64,000 nt of DNA from Coniella vitis (GCA_011317545.1 WUJK01000011.1:387501-451500), one strand, 5' to 3'; shown: positions 23,561-36,101, numbered from the stretch's first letter. Notes: generated from the letters alone by a model not told the origin. Translations and numbers: made by a program.

Positions 23561-25650
23561 CTAAAGCATCCGCTGTCCCCGTGCAAGCCCCCAGCTGGCC
23601 CTTTGCGACAGCGCTCTGGACGCCGTGGCGAGCTCGTCCTCGGCCTCGTCGATGGACAAGTCGACTTGATGGCCGGGAAGATCAAACGGTAGCACCTCGG
23701 GGTCGCATCTAGTGCCCTCTTCTGGCAGCGCGCCCTCCTGGAAGTAATTCCGGACAGCCTTGGCCGTACAAACAGACGGCGCAGCCAAACTAGTATGCTG
23801 AAACATCCCGCCAACCAAATTGGCCCCATCGTTAGTATCATGCTCGGCAGAAAGCCATCAATCAGAAAGCTGACCCTCTCAACAAGAGCCAAAAAAAAAA
23901 AAAAAAGAGAGAAAAGAAAAAGGGATCCAGAACTTACCCCGTATGAATTCTGTATCAAGATCACCGACCCCGCAAACCCAGCCGAGTTATTCCGCGCACT
24001 CGCCAGTGGCGTAATATTATCCGCCATGTTGGCAATATACAGGATCGGAAACGCCGTCTCCTGCCTCTTCTCAAAGGCGCCCTTGAGCTCCCACTTGGGC
24101 CTGACGGTGCGTCCAGCACAGGCAATGCGGTCCGCAGCCACAATAGCACCCGCCGTCGCACTGAGCGCCTCCATCGCGCCGAGCCAGTCTTCGAGGCTCC
24201 GCGGGTCGTCGCCCAGCGGCGTCCCGTCGGCGCAGAGAATCGCGGGGAAGGCGTCGTCTGTGCCTTCGTCTTTGCTCGTCAGGGGCACCGTCGGCGGGAC
24301 GTCCTCTGCGAGACAGACGCTGGGGAGCGGCAGGCCGGACTGCGTGACGAAGGTGAAGTACGGCGCGCCGTCGCCCTTCTCCAGGCCGGCGAGGACGGTG
24401 GCCAGGTGCGGGAAGTAGTAGTTTGGCCGGTAGAGCGAGGTCGCGGCTAGCTGGCGGAGCTTGGAGTAGGTGACGACCTCTGGCAGTGCTGCTTCGGCGC
24501 CCTGTTGCTGCAAGGCAGGCATGTGGATGATGGGGCTGACGCGCAGACGGTCGAGGATGGCGGCGTGGCGTTGCTTGATGTCCTGCGGTGAAGAGCCCCA
24601 AAATGCGCACTGGGAAGGGCCAGCAGCGTGGCACAGGGTGTAGAACGCGTCCATGACTGCGTCGGCATCGCGAACGGCGTTGATGTGCGCGCTGCTGTAC
24701 CACTCTTGGTAGTCTACATTGCCGTCGCTCACGAGCCTCCCCACACGATCTGGGTACAGGGCTGCAAAGGTTCCCCCGAGGATGGTGCCGTAGCTGAAGC
24801 CCCAGTAGCGCAGCTTGTCCTCGCCCAGCAGGTCCAGGATCGCAAGGAGGTCACGAGCGTGCGAGGGGGTGCCAATGTGCTGGAGGAGGTTGCTCGCTTT
24901 CTTTTCTTCTTCTTCGCTGCTGCTGCTGCTGCTGCTGGTGGTGGTTCTCGCGTGGTGGTCCTCACAGGCCTGCGAAAAGGCCGAGGCGCGTGCCCAGGCA
25001 TCGTATAAAGCGCCGGGGTAGGCATCGATGACGGGCGTCTTTTGCAGGGCCCAGTTGTGGCGCTTTTCTGCGGCGCCCCAGCATTCGATGCGTGGGATCG
25101 AGGCGCCGATGCCGCGAGGGTCAAAGGAAATCAGGTCGTGGTTGGTCCCGATGATGGTCTGCAGGTCGGCGCCGTGGTCACGGAGGGCCCAGATGCCCGA
25201 GCCGCCGGGGCCGCCTGGGTTGAAGAAGACGGGGCCTCGGTAGTCTCCATTGGCTGGAGAAGAGGACGCTGGCAAGCGGGCAATGGCGAGGACGACGCGG
25301 TCGTCGTCGGAGGGGTCGAGCCAGTCCTTGGGCACGTCCAGACGGGCACAGTCGAGCTTGCCATTGTCAAAGCAGGGGTGCCATTCTAGCGTGCGGCTGG
25401 GTGGGATGCTGGACCAGGAGAAGTCGCTTGCCAACGGCTGATGAGTGCTATGATGGTCGCCGGTCACTTCGTAGACCTTTTCGTCGGGACGTGCCGAGCA
25501 ATGGACCGTGAAGCCCAGAAAGACGAGGCCCGCTGCGGCAAGCACCCCAAGCAGCAGCTCCCAGCGGGGCCGGCCCGTATCTCTCCGCACCACTGCGGCA
25601 CGGACCACAGGCAGAGGCAAGGGCCGGAGGAGGGGCGCTTTTTCGTCCAT
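23561..25650 (-). CDS. S33-type alpha/beta hydrolase with TAP-like C-terminal domain, membrane-anchored
   Basis: Exons 25650-23938 and 23797-23561 (phase 0) give 649 aa. The ATG at 25650 was chosen because MDEKAPLL begins a short cytosolic tail before a TM anchor at residues ~32-52 (LLLGVLAAAGLVFLGFTV); frames upstream are an unlikely extension. The domain shows the oxyanion segment FFNPGGPGGSG, the nucleophile elbow GFSYG (Ser ~286), the acid in NMADNITP (Asp ~544) and the catalytic His572 in GHTSLAAPSVC, created exactly at the splice junction. This arrangement is that of tripeptidyl-aminopeptidase-like S33 peptidases with the TAP C-terminal domain. A Ser/Glu homopolymer insert (TTTSSSSSSSEEEE) lies between core strands. 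It is probably an extracytosolic or vacuolar peptidase or esterase; the substrate is unknown. Confidence 0.87.
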
Positions 25651-26960
25651 CAGGCTGTACTTTGTATAGATATCCTTACGGGATGGTGGAAGAAGGGGGG
25701 GAAAGGCCAAACAGATGGACAGAACAGAAAAGAAAGAAGAAAAAAACAAAAGCAGCATCAATAGACAGAGCGCAGCAAAAACAGAAACCCCCCCGCCCCC
25801 CCCCCCAAAAAGATGATCAGCTTGGAAGAACGACGTGTATCGAGAAAGCGCAACGAGGCCAGTTGTCAAGGATTGCGCTGCTCTCGCACACACCCAGAAG
25901 ACGAAGCCCAAAGGCAGTACACGGACAGCCATGAGCGAGTGAATGACTAGAAACACGCTCGAGATGGAGCGTCTGACGAGTCGCCAGATGCGAAAAGATA
26001 ACCTCGTGTGTGGGGCACAACATTGAATCCACCACTCACGGCCACGCCAAATATCAGTTGGCGAGGCCTGTGACTGGCCCCGTCGCCCGGGTCTTGTTTC
26101 CCCGTATGCAAAGCATCTAAGGGTCTCGTCTCAGGGTCCAGAAAAGCCATGCCATGTGCGGCCTTGGGCGTGGGGGGCCGAGATTCCGCGAGAGATACCT
26201 AGCACTCACTCATCAGTGTTGGGCACCCACTGGATCATCGGACCAGCGGGCGTTTCAGTGGCTGTTAGCCAGAACACCGCCTCGTCGATCACTTGATATG
26301 CAGGTATGCAAACAAGTTCTGGTGTTACTCACGAGTCGTTTGAAACGCGGCAGGTCATCGACTGACTCGGAACTATGACAGTAGCAGACGCTGAATATAC
26401 TTTCTGGTTCTGTCTCTGATGGTGAACCACAGCTGCGAAGCCTAAGAAAAACCACAAGAACTCCTTGTCGTCTCTTCTTTCTCGCCATCCCTCCTTGGTT
26501 TTATGCCTTCAGTGGGGAATCCACCCAGTCAAACAACCTTAAGCGCACACTGAGCCACTCCTTGGATGAGAAGAACAGCATTGTCGACGAGTTATAATTT
26601 TATCAACAACCTGTGTGTGTGTGTGTGTGTGTGCATCTCATACGCGGAACACTCGAGGCGCGATCGTGATCGTGGTCGTGGTCGTGGTCGTGGTCGGGCG
26701 GGTCAAGCATTTTCTGCACACCCGCCAAGTAGTAATGAACACCGGTAAAGAGGAAATCCAAAACAAATACTATAGCAGCCTTCATTCCAGAAAAGTTGGA
26801 AATATCGAATTTTGCTTTTTTATATCTTGAGGGACCGTGCAAGATGTGAACGTTGTCCGTCACCCACAGACATCCGCGCACCGAAGTTACCAACAGACAA
26901 TGGTGGTTCCCAGTCTCTTATTACTATCATCTGTCGTGTGCTTCGTGGCAATCTCCACGC
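25651..26960. other. Intergenic between hydrolase and DUF3292-like gene
   Basis: A C-run at about 25787-25805 and microsatellites near 26611-26700 are present. No gene is supported. Confidence 0.45.
26611..26700. repeat. (TG)n and (CGTGGT)n simple repeats
   Basis: A TG tract covers about 26611-26632, and a hexamer-like CGTGGT array about 26664-26696, between convergent 3' ends. Both are simple-sequence repeats likely to vary between isolates. Confidence 0.75.
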
Positions 26961-29222
26961 TCACCAAGACTCCCACTTCTGCCCACCCATAGCCACCAGC
27001 CGAGCAAACAAGGCATCCCGCAACGGCAACGCCGTAACCCGAATCTTGTCCCCTTGCCTCGTGATAATCTCCAATCCGTCCGTCACCTCGCGCTCCAGCG
27101 CCCAGCCAACCACCAGCTTGGTCTTCCACCCATAGCCGCCAAACTTGCGCAGCTCCACGATATCGCCCACCGGGATGCTCCACCTGGCATGCAAGTCCTC
27201 GCGCTCCTGGCTCCCAATCTTCTCAATCGTCGAGTCGGTGCTGAACGCCACCGCAGGAATCGTAGCCTTGGTCGTAATGTACACATGGCCCTTGTGGCCC
27301 TTGAAGCGCGCCTTGAAGTCCACCGGCCCCGAGATGTGCGATGCGCCGCCAGCGGGCGCCACCACGCCGAGCCTGTCTTTGGCACGGCTGGAGCCGGTGG
27401 CCTTGGCCCGCGCCGCGTCGGTGCCCATGGCCGCCTTGACGGCACCCTTTGTCGTGCCCTTGAAGAAGCCAATGATCTTGCTTGCTTTTTTCCCGTGCTT
27501 GTGCGTCTTGGACGCTTCAATGTCCGCGCCGTCCGCCTCGTGCGCTGTCCGGGGGTCGTGCTGGATCGCTGCGTCGAGCTCGGCGTCGGTGGCGTTCAAC
27601 GGCGGCTCGGCGCCGGTGGCGCGCAGGTGCTTGTCTGTGATGGCTGCGGGCTGGTCGGGCGGCGGGGCGGTGATGCTTGGTGGCGGGGGGAGGGGCGCCT
27701 TGTTGGCTTCGCCGATGCGCAGCAGGGTGATGGTGAGCTGGGCATTCGTGGGCACGCCCTTGAGAATCGTGTTGCGCAGCTCCAGGACCTTTTCCCAGTG
27801 GGGGAACTTGCGGTTCAGCAGGGCCAGCGCACGGGACAGGACCGGGTCGCCGAACAAGACAAAGCCAAAGCCAAAGGTGGCGCCCTTGACGACCATGTAC
27901 GAGGTCGTCACGAGCGAGGCAAAGAACAGCGGCACCAGCAAGAGAGCCAGGCGCAGGCGGTAGACATCGTGGGGGAAGGGGGGCGTGGGACTCAGCGCGT
28001 TGCCGAACCGCTCCCAGGTATCGGCCACGTCGGCGAGCGCGCGCATCACGGGCCGCATCTTGGTCCACATGGCCGTTTCCATGGGCACCTTGGTCTTGTC
28101 CTTGCTGGGGTGCGGGCGTCCGCCTGCTGCGACGTCCTTTGCGTTGGCTGCGCCGACGGCCATGGCGGTCGGGTCCGGCGTTGCGTCGCCTGGTGCGGTA
28201 CTGCCGTCTTCGTCATCGTCGCTCCCGCCCGGGCCGTCGTCTGGGTTCTTGCCGGTGGCGCTGCTGAGGGCAATCGAGGCGATGCCGTTGACGAAGTTGC
28301 TGGCCTCTTGCTCGACGGCCTCGCCCTTGTGGTTCTCTGCTGCACCGGTTGCGCTGTCGTGCGAGCCCAGGACACCTGCCTTGGGCTTTTGCACGCCTCC
28401 TGATCTGGAGCTGACGAGGGCAATGGGCGCCGGCGGGAACAGGAACTCGCGCGAAGGAGGGTACACGATGAGGGTGATGAGGGTGAGCGAGACCAGGGGA
28501 ACCAGAAGGTCCAGCAGCCAGGCGAGGAAGTAGGCGGCGGCGAAAGAGGCGGTGCGGCGGGTTTCGCGCCAGGAGCGCAAGCGGGCAATGTGCTTGACGG
28601 TGGCGAGCAGGCCCACGGCGACGGTCATGTACAGCCGCTCGAGGTTGGCGCGCAGCTTGTCTGGAGAGAACTCTTCATTGTCGGAGATGTTGAGGTCCAG
28701 GCCGCCGGGGACAATGGCGGATGTTGCCTTGACGTGGTAGAGTTGCTGCAGATGCCGACAGTCAGTCTTGGTGTCTTCTCATCCAGAGAGGCTCCTTGAA
28801 GGAAGCATCAAGGCCTCCCGAGGAAAAAGGAAAAGGGAAGCTGTACAGACCTTGTCGAAGCGTCGAATGAGCATCCACAATTCCTCATTGTCCATTCCGC
28901 CCACCAGAGGCTCCGCAATCTCCTGCTTCCTCTGGTTCCATCCCAGATCCAGCACCTCGGCATCGTGGTCCTGCTGTGCGAGGCCCTTGTGCTCGTGATT
29001 GTCCGTAGCCAGCGCGTGAGACAGTGTTGGATCCTCCGTCAGCGTGTGTGAGACCTCGCCGTGGGCCGGGTTCGTGACGGGCTGGGTGGTGTGGGGGACG
29101 GGCAGAAGTTCCTCGACGGCTTTGCCAATTTCGGTGAGCTGGCTGGCGGTGGTGTTCTCTGCCACCTGCGCCGGTTCAGCGGCATCTTCCGTTTGGGGGA
29201 TGTTGGGAGCTGTCGATGCCAT
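26961..29222 (-). CDS. DUF3292-like fungal membrane protein
   Basis: Exons 29222-28851 and 28745-26961 join in phase 0 to give 718 aa. The first ~100 residues are acidic and His/Thr-rich. QKEIAEPLVGGMDNEELWMLIRRFDK|QLYHVKA, spanning the splice site, and NISDNEEFSPDKLRANLERLY resemble the N-terminal part of fungal DUF3292 proteins as I recall them. Two hydrophobic stretches follow (FLAWLLDLLVPLVSLTLITLIV; LALLLVPLFFASLVTTSYMV), then a long Pro/Ala/Lys-rich linker. A C-terminal PH/GRAM-like region (GHVYITTKATIPAVAFST ... WSIPVGDIVELRKFGGYGWK) follows, suggesting a membrane-associated protein with a lipid-binding or GRAM fold. The molecular function is unknown. Long open frames on the opposite strand here are GC-rich shadows. 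Confidence 0.82.
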
Positions 29223-31787
29223 TGTGTGGTAATTCAAGGTTCTGGTCTTGACATTTGGCGTGGATGGCAAGATGGGGAGACGGTTGCAAACTCGGATCTC
29301 TGTCACCCTTTTTTTTTTCTTTACACTTTTCTTATTTCCTCGTCTCCCTCGAGAACAAGCTCTTGCCGATTTCTTTCCTCACATTCTTGCTGTCTTTGGC
29401 CATTCCTGTTCTGCGAATATAAGTACGGCCGCTTGCTTGTGTGACAACACTAGTCCATTGCTCGATTTCCTTGCCAGTGGTGATGACGCCATCGTCTCAG
29501 CTGCGCTCTTTGCTAGTGTGGCTTTGCCGTTGTGTGCCAGTGAAAGTGTTTGTCTTGTTCATAATAATGATGATAATCCAAGATTCCTGCTGTCGATTGC
29601 CGTATAGTGTTAGTTCGTCTTGGTGGCCCCAGTGCGCACTCAGGCAGTGCCCACATATTGGATCTGACGTAGCCTCCTCCTTTCAGCTTTTGGGTGCCAG
29701 GGTGTCGCCCAAAGGAGCAGGAAGATCAAAGGTTCTAAACAGAATGCATATGGGGCTTTCTCTGCTGGGGGCTGCTGGGCTTCTGTTTTGGGACAAAGTC
29801 GTGTTGCACATCGCCATTGTATTGGCTGGCCGAGGGAGGGGCGTCTAGCGTACGTGTACCGATGTAATACGGCCCTTTTTCTCTTTCCCCCGCCCCCATA
29901 GTAGCTAGCACCTCCAGGGAGCTGCTGGAGTGATCTCATGCCCCACTTTCAGGCCACTGGTAGCAGCCGATCGAGCCCTGATGCAGCAGGGTGACTGCAC
30001 ATACATAGTACTCAGCTGTGTACATAATAGGGTAGGTAGTGCCCAGATGTTACCTTTGACTTACGTCAGTTCCTTCCTTGATTTCCCAACTGAGACAAAG
30101 CGAACGGTCTTGTCAGGAAATTCTGCCTGTGGAGAAGGGCTGCAAGATTAGCGATGAGATCGAATCTGTCTGCAAAATTCCGTGAAGAAGAGGTGGGAAA
30201 AGCAAGAGACAAACTCAATAAGAGCCTTATAGCCTAGTAACCACCTTCGAGGATCGCTCGCTTGTTTGTCCGCTACTGAGCTGTTCAATCCTACAGTTTG
30301 CGAGAGTGTTGTAGGCTTGGCTCGTTTCGATCTGGTGAGCCTGTTATTCAGACTCTTGACACTCTCCGCGCCTTTGGAAAGGGGGAAGGCTTTATTCACC
30401 TGCAATGAATCCCCTGGACTTTATGAAATCTTCCAGTATTCTGGATTCCATCCATCGAGGCACTTACTGCTAGTCTGACGGTCCAGCGAAACGGGTTTTG
30501 CCAGCGGACTTTTGAAGGCCTCGAAATCATCAACACCACAGCAAAATGACTCTTCCCCCCGACATAAAAGTCTGTTTTCCAGCTATCAGTCAAGGCTTGG
30601 CGTCTTCCAATATGTAATCACGAATACATGGACAAGAATCGGAATCTCATGAAGCCAAGAAAGGCCCTGTGCCATAGATATCGAAAATGCTAGCTCTGCA
30701 CCCCCCCCCCCCATTCCCGCTCCCATTGCTCTCTCCCCGCACTTGGCCCGCCTGGGCGCTGACAGTGACAAGTCTGACACCAAAAGCGGAAATGGGACGA
30801 AGCAAGCCCTTTGAACGCAGTACTATTAAAGAGGCTGGGTAATGAGCCCAGCTGACAAAACTTCAAAGCCTTACTACTCATGTACAGATATGAGACATGC
30901 TTGAAGCTTACTCATCGCCAATGAGCTTCCTAAAGAAACTTAGTGTGCATATACATATATTCCGCTCTGGCTTTTCTCCGATATCATCAAACTCCGGATG
31001 ATTACTACGTCCAATGCATTCTCCCACGTCAGTACTCTGCCCATAGTGCCGCAACATACGATCCACAAAAGGAGGAGCCAGCCTCCGTTTCATCAATGAC
31101 AGCCGGGGCAGAAAACAGTCTCTGATAATCGTACAAGTACTCGTAACTACGTGCGCCCTTTGCTTGACTATCCCGTTGACATGATCCTGCAACGAACGGG
31201 GCGGATAATAAAATAGAATATTGGCCGAGACAACCGCTTCAAGCCGTTGACAGCCCCCGGCAAACAGGGCAGACTGTTGGCACAGAACAAAACAAACGAT
31301 TGGTGGTGAGAAACGCAAAGGGGAATCATACTGCGAGCTGGTAGTACTTATGCTTACTTACTACATGCGGTGTACAATGCAACACATGCTTTAAGAAGTC
31401 ACAAAGGAGAAACCCGCGTCAGATGGTTCTTTCTTTTGCATCGGTGTTTATTAATCTTTTAACCTTTGCGTCTTGGGGTTCTCGTCCTGTTATTCGACGG
31501 CTGGTTGGCAAGTTTTGGTTATCTGTCTGATTGGGATTCTAAAAGTATAAATTCCTCTCCCCCCCCAAGAGTCTGCCAGCTTTTTCTTGTCTTCACAGTT
31601 CTCTTTCTTTTATAATGCTGTTTGCAACTTGAGACACTGCCAATACTGGGTTGTTCTAGGACGTTCAACTCGTTTTGTAAAAGGGAGAAACGGATACCAA
31701 GAATCAACAGACGGGCCCTCTTGTTCGGTAATCATTTCAGCAACCCCAGAGAAGAAAAAGAACAAGAAGAAAGAAAAAAAAAGAAAA
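29223..31787. other. Intergenic, no gene recognised
   Basis: About 2.5 kb between divergent genes. The 29300-29420 segment is pyrimidine-rich. A C-run lies at 30704-30714. Short frames show no motif. The last 60 bases before 31788 are A-rich, a normal fungal start context. Confidence 0.45.
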
Positions 31788-32912
31788 ATGTCTTCCTTGC
31801 TAAAGAAGTACACAGCCGCCTCGTTCGAGGAGCAGGGCACGACGCTCACACTCGTGGAAAAGGACCTCAAGCAGCCCGGCAAAGGCGAGCTGCTCGTCAA
31901 GGTGATTGCGTGCGGCATCTGCCATTCCGACGCCAACGTCGGCAAAAAGAACCTGCCCGTCACCCTGCCGCTTGTCCCGGGCCATGAAATCATTGGCGAG
32001 GTGGTTGCTGTGGGCGATGATGTCACGCGCTTTCAAAAGGGCGCTCGTGTGGGAGGTGCTTGGCACGGAGGTAAGATGGATGTTTTTCTATTTGGATTTT
32101 GTCTGTTTCTAGCCTTTGGGGGCGGGTGAGGGGTGGTGAAACCGTTTTAACAAAAAAAACCCCCCAAAAATATAGGCCACGATGGAACCTGCAAAAGCTG
32201 CCAACAGGGCTTCTTCCAGGCCTGCGAAAATGAACACATCAACGGCGTGTTTGGCGACGGTGGCTACGCCGAGTACGTGACGCTGCGACAAGAGGCTGCC
32301 GTGCGCATCCCCACCGACATCGACCCGGTCGAGGCGGCTCCGCTGCTCTGCGCAGGCGTCACCGTCTTCAACGCCATTCGGCAGCTCAAGGTCATCCACG
32401 GCGGGCGTGTCGCCGTGCAGGGTCTCGGCGGCCTGGGCCACTTGGCTGTGCAGTACGCCAACAAGATGGGCTACGAGGTGGTGGCGCTCAGCAGCGGCAG
32501 CGACAAGAAGGACTTTGCGACCAAGCTGGGCGCGCACCACTACATTGACACCAAGGCCGAGGACCCCGTCCAGGCGCTGCAGAAGCTGGGCGGCGCGGAC
32601 CTGGTGGTGGCCACGGCGCCCAACGCAGAGGCGATTGGCCCGCTCATCGGCGGTCTCGCCGTCGCCGGCAAGCTGCTCGTGCTGGCGCCTGTTGGGCCCA
32701 TCAGCTACGACTCGCTGGCCATGGTCATCAAGGGCCTTTCGGTCCACGGGTGGCCTGCTGGGCATGCCAAGGACTCGGAGGATGCGATTGCCTTTGCGCA
32801 GAGGCACGGTGTCAAGTGCTTGGTGGAAGCTTTCCCGCTCAAGGAGGCGCAAAAGGCGTTTGACCACATGCTGAGTGGCAAGGTGCGCTTCAGGGCTGTT
32901 TTGACCATGTAG
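31788..32912 (+). CDS. Zinc-dependent alcohol dehydrogenase (MDR superfamily)
   Basis: Exons 31788-32070 and 32176-32912 (phase 1) give 339 aa, the normal length for this family. It catalyses NAD(P)-dependent alcohol/aldehyde interconversion in the cytosol. Catalytic zinc ligands are Cys in GICHSD, His in PGHEIIGEV and Cys in PLLCAGVTVF. The nucleotide-binding Rossmann motif is GLGGLGHLAVQYA. The structural-zinc lobe reads HDGTCKSCQQGFFQAC: three of four cysteines are present and the first is replaced by Asp, so structural zinc may be bound with an unusual ligand or be absent. The yeast ADH1 and cinnamyl-alcohol-dehydrogenase branches are both possible; the substrate is not deducible. Confidence 0.92.
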
Positions 32913-33112
32913 ACTGCTTTGCCGTCGATTGAGAGACAGGAGCTTCGATGTTAGATGGTGTCGAAGCTCAAGAGGCGGCTGTATAGCCAAGCGCAGGCAG
33001 TAGCCCCTCAAAAATAATTTTAAAAAATAAAATAAAAGAAAGCAACTTTTACGCTCTAATAGAACTTGGATCTGGGTGACAAGAACAAGTGACGGTGATT
33101 TTCAGTCGACCT

Positions 33113-33544
33113 TCAAGGATTGCCGTCAAACTGTCCAGCTCGCTTGCTGAGCAGTCCGACCTTGAACCACTCTGCCAGGCCTTTCTGGTCCATCGTCCGC
33201 CCAAACTCAGACACAGATTCAGTCTCATTAAAAGCACTACTATTGCTGGGCGGGGCCTGAGCGGCGTCGGCGTCGGCGACGGCAACCTCTTTTTGCTCGG
33301 GCTTCCAAACACACTGGAAGTCTTTGTAGCGGAGACCCTTGACGGCACTCACCCACGCGGTGAGGTCGCGCGCGTCTGGACCTTCGCCGTACATGAGTCC
33401 TGGACAGCCGCCGTAGCGAACGAGCACGAAGGGTATGTCGAAGTGAGCGGCTGCTTTCTTGACGCGGTGCAGCTTCTTGCGGCTGGTGATATGGTGGGTG
33501 CGGATGAGCGTCACAAAGGCAGTCTTGGACAGCCCAGGTGACAT
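33113..33544 (-). CDS. Small Prp3_C/DUF1115-like domain protein
   Basis: About 143 aa if started at ATG 33544; the frame continues open to 33751, so the true start or an upstream exon is uncertain. The segment RTHHITSRKKLHRVKKAAA...FVLVRYGGCPGLMYGEG...WVSAVKGLRYKDF follows the pattern of the C-terminal domain of Prp3 and RWDD2 proteins (HH, basic helix, GxPGxxxxEG, Trp and a final aromatic segment). A short acidic linker and a C-terminal SEFGRTMDQKGLAEWFKVG helix follow, as in small fungal relatives. No RWD domain is visible upstream. It is convergent with the alcohol dehydrogenase gene and 200 bases from its stop. Confidence 0.55.
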   Translation of the reverse strand: MSPGLSKTAFVTLIRTHHITSRKKLHRVKKAAAHFDIPFVLVRYGGCPGLMYGEGPDARDLTAWVSAVKGLRYKDFQCVWKPEQKEVAVADADAAQAPPSNSSAFNETESVSEFGRTMDQKGLAEWFKVGLLSKRAGQFDGNP

Positions 33545-34110
33545 GTCGGACAGACAGCAATGGTCTCCCCCCTGGGGGAGCCGGCTTGCTATGTCAAAGA
33601 GGAAGCAGAGTTTCCTGAAACGGACTTGAATAAGCGTCACGCCGCCGCCCTGGCGTTGGTGGGCTAATGAAGCTGCATTGCTGGTGGTGAGAGAAAGACG
33701 GACCCGAGGTGAGATTTCTGTGCTAGGGAAAGTGACCAGAATGGGCAGCAAGGGTTAGGGTCGCAGCACTGCCAATGTCCCTTTGTACTCCTTTCTATGA
33801 GGATGTACATATTGATATCGAAATCACCACCGCAAACAGATGCGCTCAATACAACGAAATGCTGGAAGCACTTGCATATCATGCTTCTCTTCACTGTGTA
33901 TGATGCGCTCAATCTTCGATTCATACGCGTTAGTTTCCAAAGTACATCAATAGACTTTGATTTTCCATCACAGCTGAACCTCCGCGGCCGAAACATCACC
34001 AACAAGTACCCGGCCTGGACCATACACGGAGCTGGAAGGCTCCGTGTATTGTTCTCACTTACTGCTAAGAATATGCCTGGCCGTCGACCACCATATCTGC
34101 CAAGCCAAAA

Positions 34111-34141
<31 letters not shown>

Positions 34142-35029
34142 GAAAAAAGAAAAGAAAAAAATGTGTTAGACACATGGCCTCCGAGATCAAGTGGCGATCT
34201 ACACGCAACCATCATCTCTCGGGGGCTCAAGCGAGGGCCCAGACGGGTCACACACAGCCGCAGGGGCACCCGCTGGGTAAGGTGAAGCTATTCCCTTTTC
34301 TGGTTTGAATAAGTCTCGGTTAGCCTGGGCACCGCTTCATTGGTAACATTGCCGAGGGAGAAAAAGAGAGAAAACGTCAACACGCACCCTCACTCACAAG
34401 ACAGCTCACATTTATTGAATTGAGCAATGTTTGCAACAGCAACCGCAGGTTTTAGTTCTTTTTTTCTTTTCCCCCCAAGTCGTGTGCAAACATACATTGC
34501 CAACATTGGTTCTGCTCGACCAGCAACAGCCCAGGAGGCGATAGGGCCGAGCCAATTGGTTGGTCTGTTTTGGCAGAGTGCGCTGGTCTTCTCACTCATC
34601 CTATCCTATTCCCCATTTTCAAAAGGAAATCCGTCAACTTTTCCCCCGCCCTTGGTGGTATTGGGTCGCTGGGCTATTGGTTCCTGCTCGCGAATATATT
34701 TACACAATCATCACAACTCAATGTCGTGCTAAATGGGGGGGCGTCTCGAGCCCCTCGCCAGATGCAAAATAGTTGACATCTTGCGGTCTGGGCAATGATC
34801 ATAAACAAGTCATCTTTGGGGCTCCGCTGCTCGATATCTTTGGCGAGATCCGAGTGGGCAGGTCTGCCACTATATAAGCTTGGAGCCGAGGTGTGAAAAG
34901 GGAGGCCTTCCTGACTTTCTCGTCCCAGCCTGTTATTTTGGGTGTCGTCTTGCGGAGGTTGAACACGGTCACGGGCCCGCCTCTTGCTCGTTACCTTCTG
35001 GACTCTCACCATCTCCATCGGCAGACGCA
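33545..35029. other. Intergenic with hairpin and A-tract
   Basis: A 10-bp-stem hairpin lies at about 34023-34050 (ATACACGGAG / CTCCGTGTAT, 8-base loop). A long A-tract with G interruptions follows at 34107-34160. No gene is supported; the plus and minus frames over it are simple-sequence artefacts. Confidence 0.5.
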
Positions 35030-36070
35030 ATGACAGACAGGGCACCGCTTATGCTGGGTGTCCTTTGGTCATTCCAGGTCATTGCTTTTGCTCTGGTCGG
35101 CCTCCGTCTGTATGCCCGTCTCCTTGTCGTGCAGACATATGGATGGGATGACTATTGCTTCAATGCTGCGGTGGTAAGTGGTATTTTCTCTCCTTCACCC
35201 AGGCAGGCTACCACACATTCTGCCCTCTCTCCTCTACTAACTTCAACTCTGCCACCAGGCCCTTCTCTTCATCTACAACGTCCTCCTCTCTGTGGCCGCC
35301 CCCCTCGGCGTCGGCAAGTCCTCCGCAGGCGCCTTCACCGCCAACGAGTCCACCGCGCTCCTGCTCGTCAACATCAGCCAGAGCCTCGTGGACCTCATGG
35401 CGATCCTCGTCAAGGCGTCGATCGCCATCTTCCTGCTGCGCATCGTCGCCTCGGAGCGCACCCACAGGATCGCCGTGCTGGTGCCCGTGGTCGTCATGTC
35501 CGCCGTCGTCCTGGTGGCGCTGCTCTGTCTGTGGTTCTCGTGCACGCCCATCAGCTACTCGTGGGACCTGTCGATCCCCGGGGGCCAGTGCAACGGGGAC
35601 GAGCAGTTTGTGGTGGCGCTGGTGGCGGGCTTGCTGATTGTGGTGGTGGAGGTGTTTTATGCGTCGTTTCCGTGGTTCCTGGTGCGGAGGCTGCAGATGC
35701 CGAGGAAGGAGAAGATTTTGGTGGGTTCGTGTATGAGTTTTGGGTATATGTGAGTGTGGTTTTCTTTTTTCTTTTTTTTTCTTTTTTTTTTTTTTTCCAT
35801 TCTTCGTTTATTATTTTCTCATTCCCATAAATCCAATGTGGATTACTGACAGTCCTCCTCGACACAGATCAGCATTATGCAGCATCTATCGTCTTCTCAC
35901 CCTCTTGGACCTGGCATACGCCAGCAACGAAGACTATTTCTGTACGCCTCCCATATCCCCCCCCCTTTCAAATCTAGACGACTTCTCTCTCTCTTTCTTT
36001 TCCCCTCTTTCCTGTTCTTCTTCTTCTTCTTCTTCTTCTTCTTCTTCTTCTTCTTCTTCTTCTTCTTCTT

Positions 36071-36101
<31 letters not shown>

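Noticed and set aside
24071..24703. 210-codon Arg-rich minus frame
   Set aside because: Alternative frame of the S33 hydrolase exon, typical of GC-rich codon bias.
26853..28403. 516-codon open frame on the plus strand
   Set aside because: It lies antisense to the DUF3292-like gene; the composition is that of a GC-rich shadow (His/Arg/Gly-rich, no motif).
34107..34160. Poly-A with G as a retroposon tail
   Set aside because: No target duplication or upstream element body could be seen, so it was kept as simple sequence.
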